A stretch of 64,000 nucleotides of DNA. It comes from Prevotella sp. GTDB taxonomy: Bacteria > Bacillota > Clostridia > Oscillospirales > Ruminococcaceae. Below are positions 34,617-42,590 of the stretch, piece by piece. A program made the position numbers and the translations under genes. The notes below the pieces were generated by a model. The model worked only from the letters and a program-made list of their open reading frames with translations, searched no databases and had not been told where the DNA came from. The stretch covers positions 1 through 64,000 of the forward strand of contig JAMPIC010000009.1 of the NCBI GenBank assembly GCA_023663025.1, given 5' to 3'. Position 1 is the first letter of the stretch. Each line of letters begins with the position of its first letter.

Positions 34617-34678
34617 GGAAAAAGTCCGGCTTTTTCGGGACTTTTTCCGCAAGCTGAAGGCTGTACAAGCGTACAGCC
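34617..34678 (-). terminator. two hairpins terminating the ABC exporter operon
   Basis: GGCTGTAC-AAGC-GTACAGCC (34659-34678) lies 8 bp after the ABC stop. A second stem, GGAAAAAGTCC/GGACTTTTTCC (34617-34648), follows. Either can terminate minus-strand transcription. Between 34431 and 34616 I see no gene. Confidence 0.7.
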
Positions 34679-34685
34679 GTAATTT

Positions 34686-36428
34686 TTATAAAACCCACTC
34701 CCCGCTCTCGTTCTGCAGTTTCACCATATGCGAGTACAGCCCGTTTTCCCGCGACAGCTTTTCCGGCGTGCCCTGTTCCGCAACCGTACCCTCCGCAAGG
34801 ACGACGATTTTGTCCGCCCCCGCAACAGTCCGCATACGGTGAGCGATTATCATCACGGTTTTGTCCGCGATAAGCCTTGAAAGGGACTCCTGTATCAGGG
34901 TTTCGTTTTCAACGTCAAGACTGGCGGTCGCTTCGTCCAAAAGAATTATGGGCGCGTCTTTCAAAAACGCCCGCGCTATGGAGATCCTCTGCCGCTCGCC
35001 CCCCGAAAGCTCGCAGCCGTTTTCGCCGATCAGCGTGTTCCATTTTTCGGGAAGCTTTTCCGCAAACTCGTCAACGTTTGCAAGCCTTGCCGCGGCGATA
35101 ACTTCCTCGTCCGTCGCGCCGTTTCGCCCGATGCGAATGTTCTCCATAACCGTGTTGTCGAAAAGCGTTACGTCCTGAAAAACTATTGAGTACAGCGACA
35201 TCAGCGTTTCGGGGTCGATTTTGGAAACGTCCATACCGCCTACAGTTATCGTGCCTTTGTCGATGTCCCAAAACCTTGCCGCAAGGCGGGAAACCGTGGT
35301 TTTGCCGCCTCCCGAGGGTCCAACAAGAGCGGTAACTTCCCCTTGCTTCGCGGTGAAAGAAACGTTTTTCAGAACCGTCTCGCCGCCGTCGTACGCAAAA
35401 CCAACGCCGTCGAATTTTATGTCGTAACCCTTGTTCGTCAGCGTTTGCGTACCCTGCTGCTCGGGGTGGCTGAGAATTTCGTCCATACGTTTGCACTGAA
35501 TATTCATCAGCATATTTATCGCCATAAGATTGTCAAGGGCGGCGATAAGCGGGTCATACAAACGGGAAACCAAAATCATAAACGCGAAAAAAGTCAGCAG
35601 GGTAATTTCCCCTTTCACAAGCAGCGAGCCGCCCGCAAGCACAGTCGTTGCAATGCCGATTTTCAGCACCATTCGGGCGCAGGTGTTAAAAACCGCGTTG
35701 GCGATTTCCACGGTAATCGTCTGCTTTTCCTCGGCTTTTATTTTTGCGGCAAGACCATCCATATAGCTTTTTTCGGCGTTGTTCGCCTTTAAATCGCGGA
35801 CGGCTTCCAAACACTCCTGAATGCCCTCCTCGGCGGCAAGTTTTGTTTCACGGGACTTTTTCTGCAAGCCTTTAACTGCCCCCGAGGAAAGGAAAATTAT
35901 TCCGAAAGAAACGGGCAGAACCCACAGCGCGGCAATTGCCATACGCCAGTTGAAAAAGAAAATTCCCACCGCCATAATCACCGTTGAAATTACCGAGCCG
36001 ATAAATTCGGGAACCCAGTGGGAAAGCCCCTGCTCCAGCATTGCGCCGTCCGACATAATCGTGCTTGTAAGGTCGGACAAATCTTTTTTCCCGAAAAACG
36101 AGAGAGGGATTTTCCGCAGCTTTTCCGCAAGGGTGAGACGGCGCACGCCGCTCTCCACATAGGTGGCGAAAAATGTGGCGTTGTACTGAAAATAAGTCGT
36201 CACAAAAATCAGCACCAGCGCGGCGGTAATTCCGCCTATGTAAAATGAAATTCTGTCCTCCGAAACTCCGCCGCCAAGCAAATCGCTGACAAAATTGTAC
36301 AGCAAAATCGCGGGGAAAAACAACGCCAAATTTGACAGCACGCAAGCGATAAACGCCTTAAGCATATCTTTTGCGCCCTGCTCCGAGAGGGCGAATTTGT
36401 GTTTTAACATCTCAATCATTTTCAGCAC
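34686..36428 (-). CDS. ABC exporter half-transporter (second subunit)
   Basis: The 580-residue type IV ABC half-transporter has six membrane helices in residues 15-300, then an ATPase with Walker A GPSGGGKTT, signature LSGGERQRISIARA, Walker B ILLDEATASLD and the H-loop IAHRM. It overlaps the 3' end of its partner gene by 17 bp, so the two form a heterodimer. Such TetR-linked pairs usually export drugs or peptides, but related pairs (YbtP/Q-like) import siderophores. Confidence 0.93.
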   Translation of the reverse strand: MLKMIEMLKHKFALSEQGAKDMLKAFIACVLSNLALFFPAILLYNFVSDLLGGGVSEDRISFYIGGITAALVLIFVTTYFQYNATFFATYVESGVRRLTLAEKLRKIPLSFFGKKDLSDLTSTIMSDGAMLEQGLSHWVPEFIGSVISTVIMAVGIFFFNWRMAIAALWVLPVSFGIIFLSSGAVKGLQKKSRETKLAAEEGIQECLEAVRDLKANNAEKSYMDGLAAKIKAEEKQTITVEIANAVFNTCARMVLKIGIATTVLAGGSLLVKGEITLLTFFAFMILVSRLYDPLIAALDNLMAINMLMNIQCKRMDEILSHPEQQGTQTLTNKGYDIKFDGVGFAYDGGETVLKNVSFTAKQGEVTALVGPSGGGKTTVSRLAARFWDIDKGTITVGGMDVSKIDPETLMSLYSIVFQDVTLFDNTVMENIRIGRNGATDEEVIAAARLANVDEFAEKLPEKWNTLIGENGCELSGGERQRISIARAFLKDAPIILLDEATASLDVENETLIQESLSRLIADKTVMIIAHRMRTVAGADKIVVLAEGTVAEQGTPEKLSRENGLYSHMVKLQNESGEWVL

Positions 36429-38187
36429 CTACTTTCCATTTCGCGGCTTTGTTGTACTGCTCCCACATTTTCGCGTACAAGCTGCCTTTTTCCGCAAGTT
36501 CTTTATGCGTTCCCGCGTCGGAAATTTTTCCGTCCCTTACCACAAAAATCCTGTCCGCCCCCGTTACCGTCGAGAGCCTATGGGCTATCATCAGAACGGT
36601 TTTCCCTTTGGCAAGAACGTTAAACGCCGCCTGCACCTTTGCCTCGTTGTCGGGGTCTGCAAAAGCCGTCGCCTCGTCCAAAATTAAAATGGGGGAATTT
36701 TTCAGCATCGCCCTCGCTATTGAAATTCTCTGCTGTTCGCCCCCCGAAAGATACACGCCGTTCGCACCGATAACCGTGTCAATTCCGTTGGGAAGTTTTT
36801 GCAGAATATCGTCGCACTGCGCCTCGCGGAGAGCCTTTAAAACTTCCTCCCGAGTGGCGTCGGGCTTTGCCATTCGCACGTTTTCAAACACGGAAGTTTT
36901 CAGCAGCTTCGAGTCCTGAAAAACAAAGGAGACCCTGTTCATTAAATCCTCTTTTGCGATGTCCTTGACGTTAATTCCGCCGATTTTTATTTCGCCCTCC
37001 GACACGTCAAAAAATCTCGGCACAAGGCTTGCCAGCGTGGTTTTTCCTCCGCCGGACGGTCCCACAAAAGCGGATTTTTCGCCTTGATTTATTTTTAGTG
37101 AAACATTTTCAACCGCAAATTTTTCCGCGTTTTCGTACTTGAAAGAAACCCCGCGGAATTCCACAGAATTATCTTTCGGCTGTTTGGGATTTTTCGTTTC
37201 GGGCAGCGGCTGCAAATTCATAATGCTGTCAATTCTGACAAGCGCGTCCGCAACGATAAGCTTGTTGTTGCTTGCGTACATAATCTTCGTAAGCGTCAGC
37301 GTAATTACGGGCGTGATAATTATGTAGTACATAAGGTCAAGCAGAAACTCGTTAGTCACCCCGTCGGAAGTAATAACAAGTGCCGCCGCGATAAGCACGG
37401 CGAAAATCGCGTTTACAAAAGTGGTGTAAAACAGCATCGGCGTACGCATACGCTTTGTGTAAGCGATTACCCATTTTTCGTAACTGTCGATAGACGCCTT
37501 GAAACGCTTGAATGAAAATACCGACTGCCCGAAAGTTTTCACCACCGAAATTCCCCGAACGTACTCCACCGCCTCGTTGGACATCTGCCCGAGAGCGTTG
37601 TTGTACTGTTTCATATCTTCAACCATTCCCTTGCCCGTCATAGAACTCATACAAATCAATGCAGCAACAACGGGCGCAAGGCTTAAAAGTCCCAGCCGCC
37701 AGTCAAAAACAAGCAGCAGAACGAGCAGTCCCACGGGGGTAGCAATTGCGCTCACCATATCGGGGAGCTGGTGCGCCAAATAAGTTTCGGTAGCCGCGCT
37801 TGAATCGTACACAATTTTTCTCGCGTTGCCGCTGCCAATGCCGTCCATAAAACCCGCGGGCAGGGTGAGAATGTGCTCCATTGCGCGCTGCCGGATATTC
37901 GCCTGCACCCGAAACGCCGCAAGGTGGGAACACATCAGCGCGGCGACGTAAATCAAAATCGCCGCAACCGCAAACAGAAGCGCAAGCCACCCGTTCCGCG
38001 AAATATTTTCCGCCTCGGCGTAATTGGGGGCAACGTCCAAAATTTCCTTGATCACCCGCCATATGTACACAAAGGGCAGCAACGCCGCAACCGCGCTCAC
38101 CGCCGACAATACCCAAGAGGCGTACGTCAGATATTTATGCTTTCCCGCGCAGTCCATAAGTCTTGACAGATCCGATTGTTTTTTCAA
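36412..38187 (-). CDS. ABC exporter half-transporter (first subunit)
   Basis: A protein of about 591 residues with six membrane helices and an ATPase: Walker A GPSGGGKTTLA, signature LSGGEQQRISIARA, Walker B ILDEATAFADPDNE. The D-loop FADPDNE differs from SLD and is characteristic of one half of this subfamily. TTG at 38187 is the likely start, with GAAGGAGG 7 nt upstream. An open GTG further up (38226) would lie inside the candidate operator. Confidence 0.92.
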   Translation of the reverse strand: MKKQSDLSRLMDCAGKHKYLTYASWVLSAVSAVAALLPFVYIWRVIKEILDVAPNYAEAENISRNGWLALLFAVAAILIYVAALMCSHLAAFRVQANIRQRAMEHILTLPAGFMDGIGSGNARKIVYDSSAATETYLAHQLPDMVSAIATPVGLLVLLLVFDWRLGLLSLAPVVAALICMSSMTGKGMVEDMKQYNNALGQMSNEAVEYVRGISVVKTFGQSVFSFKRFKASIDSYEKWVIAYTKRMRTPMLFYTTFVNAIFAVLIAAALVITSDGVTNEFLLDLMYYIIITPVITLTLTKIMYASNNKLIVADALVRIDSIMNLQPLPETKNPKQPKDNSVEFRGVSFKYENAEKFAVENVSLKINQGEKSAFVGPSGGGKTTLASLVPRFFDVSEGEIKIGGINVKDIAKEDLMNRVSFVFQDSKLLKTSVFENVRMAKPDATREEVLKALREAQCDDILQKLPNGIDTVIGANGVYLSGGEQQRISIARAMLKNSPILILDEATAFADPDNEAKVQAAFNVLAKGKTVLMIAHRLSTVTGADRIFVVRDGKISDAGTHKELAEKGSLYAKMWEQYNKAAKWKVGAEND

Positions 38188-38215
38188 AATAATTCCTCCT
38201 TCATTTATTTTTTTG

Positions 38216-38234
38216 TTAGCATGCACTAACTAAT
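38216..38234 (-). promoter_or_regulatory. candidate operator upstream of the ABC exporter genes
   Basis: TTAGCATGCACTAACTAAT contains the dyad GTTAG-CATGCA-CTAAC (38215-38230). It matches the box at 32479-32497 before the hydrolase-RPH-MATE operon, pointing to one regulator for both export loci. The TetR gene upstream has a different dyad at its own promoter. Confidence 0.6.
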
Positions 38235-38290
38235 TTCTTTAATTTAAGGGACTTTACGTCCCGTAAATTTTTTCGCGCAGCATTTGGCAT

Positions 38291-38917
38291 TCAGGGAATT
38301 TCCTGACCCATAATTTTCGCCCAGCCCGCAGTGTGAAATTCAAATAATTCATGCACAAATATTTTTGCGTCCTCAAAGGGCATTTCGTGGAGGATCACCT
38401 CAAAATACGCGTTCATCATTCCCGTCGTAAGGATATGCTCCAGCCGCCTGTCTATTTTGGGCGACGGTCTGCCAAGCTTCTCCAATGTCTTATAATATTC
38501 GTGAGTGGATTCCGTTTCAAGCTCCGTCATTTCGTCTATCAAAAAAGCGTACTTTGTGCCCTCGGAACATTTTAAAATAAGCTGAACCTCCCAAATATGC
38601 TCATAGCAGTACACAAGCAAATCTTCCATACACCGTCGTGAAATTTTGCCCATCTGCTCGGGGCGGACTTCCTCGGGTAGCTTTTCAAAATCCTCGTGCG
38701 CCTGCCTGTAGCGGTTCATTATATGGCCGTAAGTCTCCCCCACAAGCGCCTTGAAAAGCTCCGCCTTGCTGTTGTAATATCCGTAAAACGCCCCCGTGGT
38801 AACCCCTGCGGTTTTCACGATATTCCTCAAAGAAGCGGACTTGAAGCCTTTTTCCGCGAACTCGGTCTTTGCGGCTTGGTGAATTGCTTCCAAAGTATTT
38901 TTTTCGGACTCGCCCAT
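38291..38917 (-). CDS. TetR-family transcriptional regulator
   Basis: The product of about 208 residues has the TetR N-terminal HTH: TLEAIHQAAKTEFAEKGFKSASLRNIVKTAGVTTGAFYGYYNSKAELFKALV. A helical ligand-binding domain follows. The ATG at 38917 is preceded by GGAGG; the longer frame to 38953 runs through the promoter. It lies directly upstream of the ABC exporter genes in the same direction and is probably their local regulator. Ligand unknown. Confidence 0.92.
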   Translation of the reverse strand: MGESEKNTLEAIHQAAKTEFAEKGFKSASLRNIVKTAGVTTGAFYGYYNSKAELFKALVGETYGHIMNRYRQAHEDFEKLPEEVRPEQMGKISRRCMEDLLVYCYEHIWEVQLILKCSEGTKYAFLIDEMTELETESTHEYYKTLEKLGRPSPKIDRRLEHILTTGMMNAYFEVILHEMPFEDAKIFVHELFEFHTAGWAKIMGQEIP

Positions 38918-38931
38918 TTTGATTTTCCTCC

Positions 38932-38990
38932 GTATAACAGTGTTATATATCACTGTTATACAGTATAGCGGCAGATTTTGAATTTGTCAA
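38932..38990 (-). promoter_or_regulatory. tetR promoter and autoregulatory dyad
   Basis: On the minus strand TTGACA (38985-38990) and TATACT (38962-38967) are 17 bp apart. Immediately downstream, GTATAACAGTG (38932-38942) and CACTGTTATAC (38951-38961) form a perfect 11-bp inverted repeat with an 8-bp spacer, a good TetR dimer site placed to block transcription. Confidence 0.82.
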
Positions 38991-39042
38991 TATAAAGTGT
39001 GATTTTTCTGCATTTTCAACAAAATAAAAAACTTGCGTAAAT

Positions 39043-39560
39043 TTATAAATATGCAAAAGTACGGCAAATGTTAAATCCGCTGTACTTTTTAATAAACCTT
39101 ATAAAATTTTTCCGTCGGTTGAAATTGTCACCGTTTTTGCAGGGTACATTTTTTCCGCTGTTAATTACCGCGTTTTTCACCGCCTTTTCCAGACCGCAGC
39201 AGGGAACTTCCATTCTCGCGACCGCAGCGCTTTTAATATCGTTATTTGCAATAATCGCAGTCAGCTTTTCGGTATAGTCAACCATATCAAGCTTGGGGCA
39301 GCCGATAATACAGACCCTGCCCATAATAAAATCATTGTGGAAATTCCCGTAAGTATAGGCTGTGCAGTCCGCCGCAATAAGTAAATCCGCACCGTCAAAA
39401 AACGGCGAATTCGGAGCGGCTAATTTTATCTGCACAGGCCATTGAGAAAGTCTTGACGGATTTTGAGACGGCGTACCCTTTTCGGACAAATCCGGCTCAA
39501 GCTTTTTCGCAGCAATTCCCGGTTTAATATTGCGGTTTCGATATTTACGACCGCAGGGAA
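39043..39560 (-). pseudogene. broken 4Fe-4S/CxxC-type protein gene, C-terminal part
   Basis: The readable part, LSEKGTPSQNPSRLSQWPVQ...FFDGADLLIAADCTAYTYGNFHN...GCPKLD...MEVPCCGLEKAVKNA, matches the C-terminal domain of a family of ferredoxin-type proteins about twice as long. The N-terminal Fe-S half is missing; upstream only HVPCGRKYRNRNIKPG is left. A frameshift in an A run near the end turns the expected TVTISTDGKIL tail into an unrelated one. Both ends are therefore damaged. Confidence 0.6.
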
Positions 39561-39572
39561 CATGACAGAAAA

Positions 39573-39603
39573 AGAAAGGCTGCGTATTGATACGCAGTCT
39601 TTC
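39573..39603. terminator. terminator of the TelA/dynamin cluster
   Basis: AGAAAGGCTGCGTAT pairs with ATACGCAGTCTTTCT (39573-39603, nearly perfect 15-bp arms), followed by T/A-rich sequence on both sides. It closes the minus-strand cluster that ends at 39667. Confidence 0.8.
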
Positions 39604-39666
39604 TGAAAATTTTTTAAGAATACTTCTTTACCGTGTTCAGCTTTTTTTAGGCGCTCACATTTTAAT

Positions 39667-40833
39667 TTATTTGGTTTCGCTCATCTTGGCGCGGTACTCG
39701 TCCTTAAGCTTTTGCAGACGGACGGAATCCTCCTTGCGCTGCTGCTTGGCGGCGTCCTGTATCTTCCTTGTTTCGTCGATACCGTCCACAATGGTTTTCC
39801 ATGTCTCTTCGAGGGTGTCCACCTTGATGGAGCTTCCCGAAGCCAGCTGAGTGGTAAGCTTGGTCTGGGCGACGGTGTTCTGCGCGTTCTTTATGAGCAG
39901 TTCGTTGGTCTTTTCGTCCAGAGCCTGCATAGCCTCCGCCTGAACGCGCTGTCTTTTCAGCATGACAGCCTGCGCCAGCGCCTGCTTGAACACGGGCATT
40001 GTTATGATAAACGCCGAGTTAATCTTCCTGATAAGGTTAAGATTGGAGAACTGCATCGCTTTCAGCATGGGGACTGTCTGCATGGCGACGTTCTCCGCGA
40101 TCTTCAGATCCATGACCCTCTGCTCGAAAACCTGTCTGGTCTGTTCAAGGGTCTGGAGATCCATTGCCACCGCGCCGGAATCCGGCTCGGCTTCAAGCTT
40201 TTTGCGGTAGTCCTCGATATACTGATCAAGCTCCACGCAAGCCTGTTCGCCCGCCATTATATAGAGGAGCAAGTCCTTGTAGTATTGTATATTCGCGTTG
40301 AACATAGTCTCCAGCTTGACGTTGGAGGCTTCGATCTCGGTCTCGTACTGTCTGAGCTGAACGTATATCTTGTCCACGTCCTCGCCCATGGTGTGGTACT
40401 TTGCCAGCAGCTTGTCGACCTGTTTCCGCAGGCTTGCGAAAACGCCTTTTTTGCCGTCGTCGGTAAGCTCTTTCGCGTCGAACTGATCCATAACCGCGGA
40501 CAGATGCTGGAGCAGCTCTCCCGAATCGTTGATCTGATCCATATTCATGGAGTTAAGCACCTGGTCGGAGGCTTTGGAAATTTCCATCGCCACCTCGTTG
40601 CCGAACTTTACGATAGAGTTCACGTCGTTGATGTTGATGGTGCTGACAAGCTTGTCTACCTCTTCGTTTTTGACAAGCTCCTGTTTCAGCTCGTCGGCTT
40701 TTGCGGTCATGGAAAATTCCTGCGGAACGTCCGTCTTGATGTTGAGGGGAGCGGCGGTAACGGTCACGTCCGTTGTAACGGCTCCCGCAGCCTGTGCCTG
40801 AGCCTCCGTGGAGGGGGTAAATTTAAGCGCCAT
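39667..40833 (-). CDS. telA: TelA/YceH-family toxic-anion-resistance protein
   Basis: The 388-residue protein is soluble and almost wholly helical, with the TelA core (LVSTININDVNSIVKFGNEVAMEISKASDQVL; ANIQYYKDLLLYIMAGEQACVELDQYI; AMQFSNLNLIRKINSAFIITMPVFKQALAQAVMLKRQRVQAEAM). In Bacillus, YceH (TelA) is encoded beside YceG in a cell-envelope stress locus; TelA proteins are associated with tellurite and other stress resistance, mechanism unknown. Here it is 2 bp after the yceG-like gene and last in the cluster. Confidence 0.92.
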   Translation of the reverse strand: MALKFTPSTEAQAQAAGAVTTDVTVTAAPLNIKTDVPQEFSMTAKADELKQELVKNEEVDKLVSTININDVNSIVKFGNEVAMEISKASDQVLNSMNMDQINDSGELLQHLSAVMDQFDAKELTDDGKKGVFASLRKQVDKLLAKYHTMGEDVDKIYVQLRQYETEIEASNVKLETMFNANIQYYKDLLLYIMAGEQACVELDQYIEDYRKKLEAEPDSGAVAMDLQTLEQTRQVFEQRVMDLKIAENVAMQTVPMLKAMQFSNLNLIRKINSAFIITMPVFKQALAQAVMLKRQRVQAEAMQALDEKTNELLIKNAQNTVAQTKLTTQLASGSSIKVDTLEETWKTIVDGIDETRKIQDAAKQQRKEDSVRLQKLKDEYRAKMSETK

Positions 40834-40835
40834 GG

Positions 40836-42464
40836 TTATTTTCTTCCTTTCTTGAACAGTTTTCCGAACAGACCTTTGCCGCTCGGTTCGGGAATGGAAT
40901 CGGGTATCCTGAGTTTCGGTATGTGTACATTATACTCGAACTCGTTCATGATGTGGGTCTCGAACGCCGCGTCGCTGACAAAGGTCTCGATGTTTCTGTA
41001 CCCCGTGGGAGTGCAGACCAGTATATCAAACCCGAGAAGATTGTACAGCACGATCTGAACGCATTCGACCTTGCTGAACGTGTCCTCGATAACGTCTATG
41101 ATAATAAGCTTCGGTATGTCCTTGGTGAAATCGTATTTTTGCAGCAACTTCAGAACTTCCCTGTCCATGTTCATGCCAACGTAGATCACCAGCGGCAGAA
41201 GCTCGCTGCGGTCTATTTTCAGCAGACCCGCGTCCACTGCCTCCTGCATTTTGTTCAGTATCAGCGTTTGCAGGCTGTCGGACAGATATCCGTATTTGTT
41301 CAGGGGAGAATTTTTCAGCTTCTCCTTGTTTATCTGTTCGCCCGTATAGTAGGGCTTGTAAACGTCCAGCTTAGTCTCGCCGTACTTTTTGTAGCTCGGT
41401 GACTTTATCAGCACCCTTGCATAGGGGGAAAGCTTCCACCTTACGCTGTCCCAGTAGGCGTTAAGGTTGCCGTCCTTGACCCCGCTTATTTTGGCGAAGA
41501 TATTGGGGACGGTCACCTTTGAGCCGTTCGCCGCAAAGCCTGTGCGGTATCTTGCGGGCTGATGCCACAGAACGTCTATCTCTTCGAGAGTGGTTTTCAG
41601 CGTAAGGGACTGCATATCCGAAAACTGGAAATCGCGGAAGATGGTATCGTTGTTGTAGAGGATATTGTTAAGCTCCTTTGAAGCGTTGTATGCAGCCGTC
41701 GCAAGCTTGGTTCTGACCGGCTTGTCGGGATACGGCGCAACGGGTACGGAGCAGGGCAGCTCGAATATCTGCATACGCCCCTCAAGATTGTTCTGTTTAA
41801 GAGCCGCCAGTCCGGACAGATTGCTGCAAATATAGAGCACGTCAATTCCCAGCCGTGACATAAAGTGCAGAAAAGCGGTCTCGGCGGGGGTGATGTTGCC
41901 GTAGTACAGCAGCACTGGAATTTCCGTGTGATCGCGGCGGAAAGCCTCCGAGCCGAGACAGCGGTTCATCCAGACGATAAGGGTCTGCGCCGCGGAAAGA
42001 GCGTCCCTGCCGCTCATGCCTTTCAGGAACAGCGGCAGAGTTTCCCGCGCGAGACGGGTTCTCACCTCGTCTCCGGGGACGTTCACAGCCGCCGCCAGCT
42101 CCTCGGGAAGAACGCCGAAGCTCTGACCGTCCACAACGCTTATGCCGTCGAAAACGGAAAGCTCGTCGGGCGTGGGCGGTTTCAGCTCGTACTCGCTGTA
42201 AAACAGCAGCTTGGTACACTTTATCAAGTCCTCCCTCAAACTGTAAAGCATATTGTGGAAGCCCGCCTTTTCGTCCTCCCCCGAGGGCGCGCCCAAAAGC
42301 GCGGCGAAGTACACGGGGATAAGCTGCTCGGGTGTGAAGTGTCCGCCCCGCGACAGCAGTCTTTGCGAGTGGGTCTCGAAGATATCTTTGTTAAAGGTGT
42401 CGGACGATGTTGTTACCGTCTGCACCAATTTTTTGTTTTCGGTAGAAAAACCCTCAAAAATCAT
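40836..42464 (-). CDS. yceG: YceG-family protein
   Basis: The 542-residue soluble protein matches the YceG family partnered with TelA: LSRGGHFTPEQLIPVYFAALLGAP, a middle region with ARVLIKSPSYKKYGETKLDV, a C-terminal FDILVCTPTGYRNIETFV, and a final basic tail (GLFGKLFKKGRK). The family is found in Firmicutes stress loci; its biochemical role is unknown. It has its own promoter at 42522-42550 in addition to read-through from the GTPase genes. Confidence 0.85.
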   Translation of the reverse strand: MIFEGFSTENKKLVQTVTTSSDTFNKDIFETHSQRLLSRGGHFTPEQLIPVYFAALLGAPSGEDEKAGFHNMLYSLREDLIKCTKLLFYSEYELKPPTPDELSVFDGISVVDGQSFGVLPEELAAAVNVPGDEVRTRLARETLPLFLKGMSGRDALSAAQTLIVWMNRCLGSEAFRRDHTEIPVLLYYGNITPAETAFLHFMSRLGIDVLYICSNLSGLAALKQNNLEGRMQIFELPCSVPVAPYPDKPVRTKLATAAYNASKELNNILYNNDTIFRDFQFSDMQSLTLKTTLEEIDVLWHQPARYRTGFAANGSKVTVPNIFAKISGVKDGNLNAYWDSVRWKLSPYARVLIKSPSYKKYGETKLDVYKPYYTGEQINKEKLKNSPLNKYGYLSDSLQTLILNKMQEAVDAGLLKIDRSELLPLVIYVGMNMDREVLKLLQKYDFTKDIPKLIIIDVIEDTFSKVECVQIVLYNLLGFDILVCTPTGYRNIETFVSDAAFETHIMNEFEYNVHIPKLRIPDSIPEPSGKGLFGKLFKKGRK

Positions 42465-42521
42465 ATAGCAGAAACGCCTTTCGGAAAAGCATAGGTATAG
42501 GCGGGAGAACCCGCACTATCC

Positions 42522-42550
42522 ATTATACTATACATCGTATAATATGTCAA
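42522..42550 (-). promoter_or_regulatory. internal promoter for yceG-telA
   Basis: On the minus strand TTGACA (42545-42550) and TATAAT (42522-42527) are 17 bp apart in the 126-bp gap after the second dynamin gene. It allows yceG-telA to be expressed separately from the upstream three genes. Confidence 0.78.
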
Positions 42551-42590
42551 TAGCAGGTACGGTATTTTTGCGGAAAGCGAACGGCGGCGG

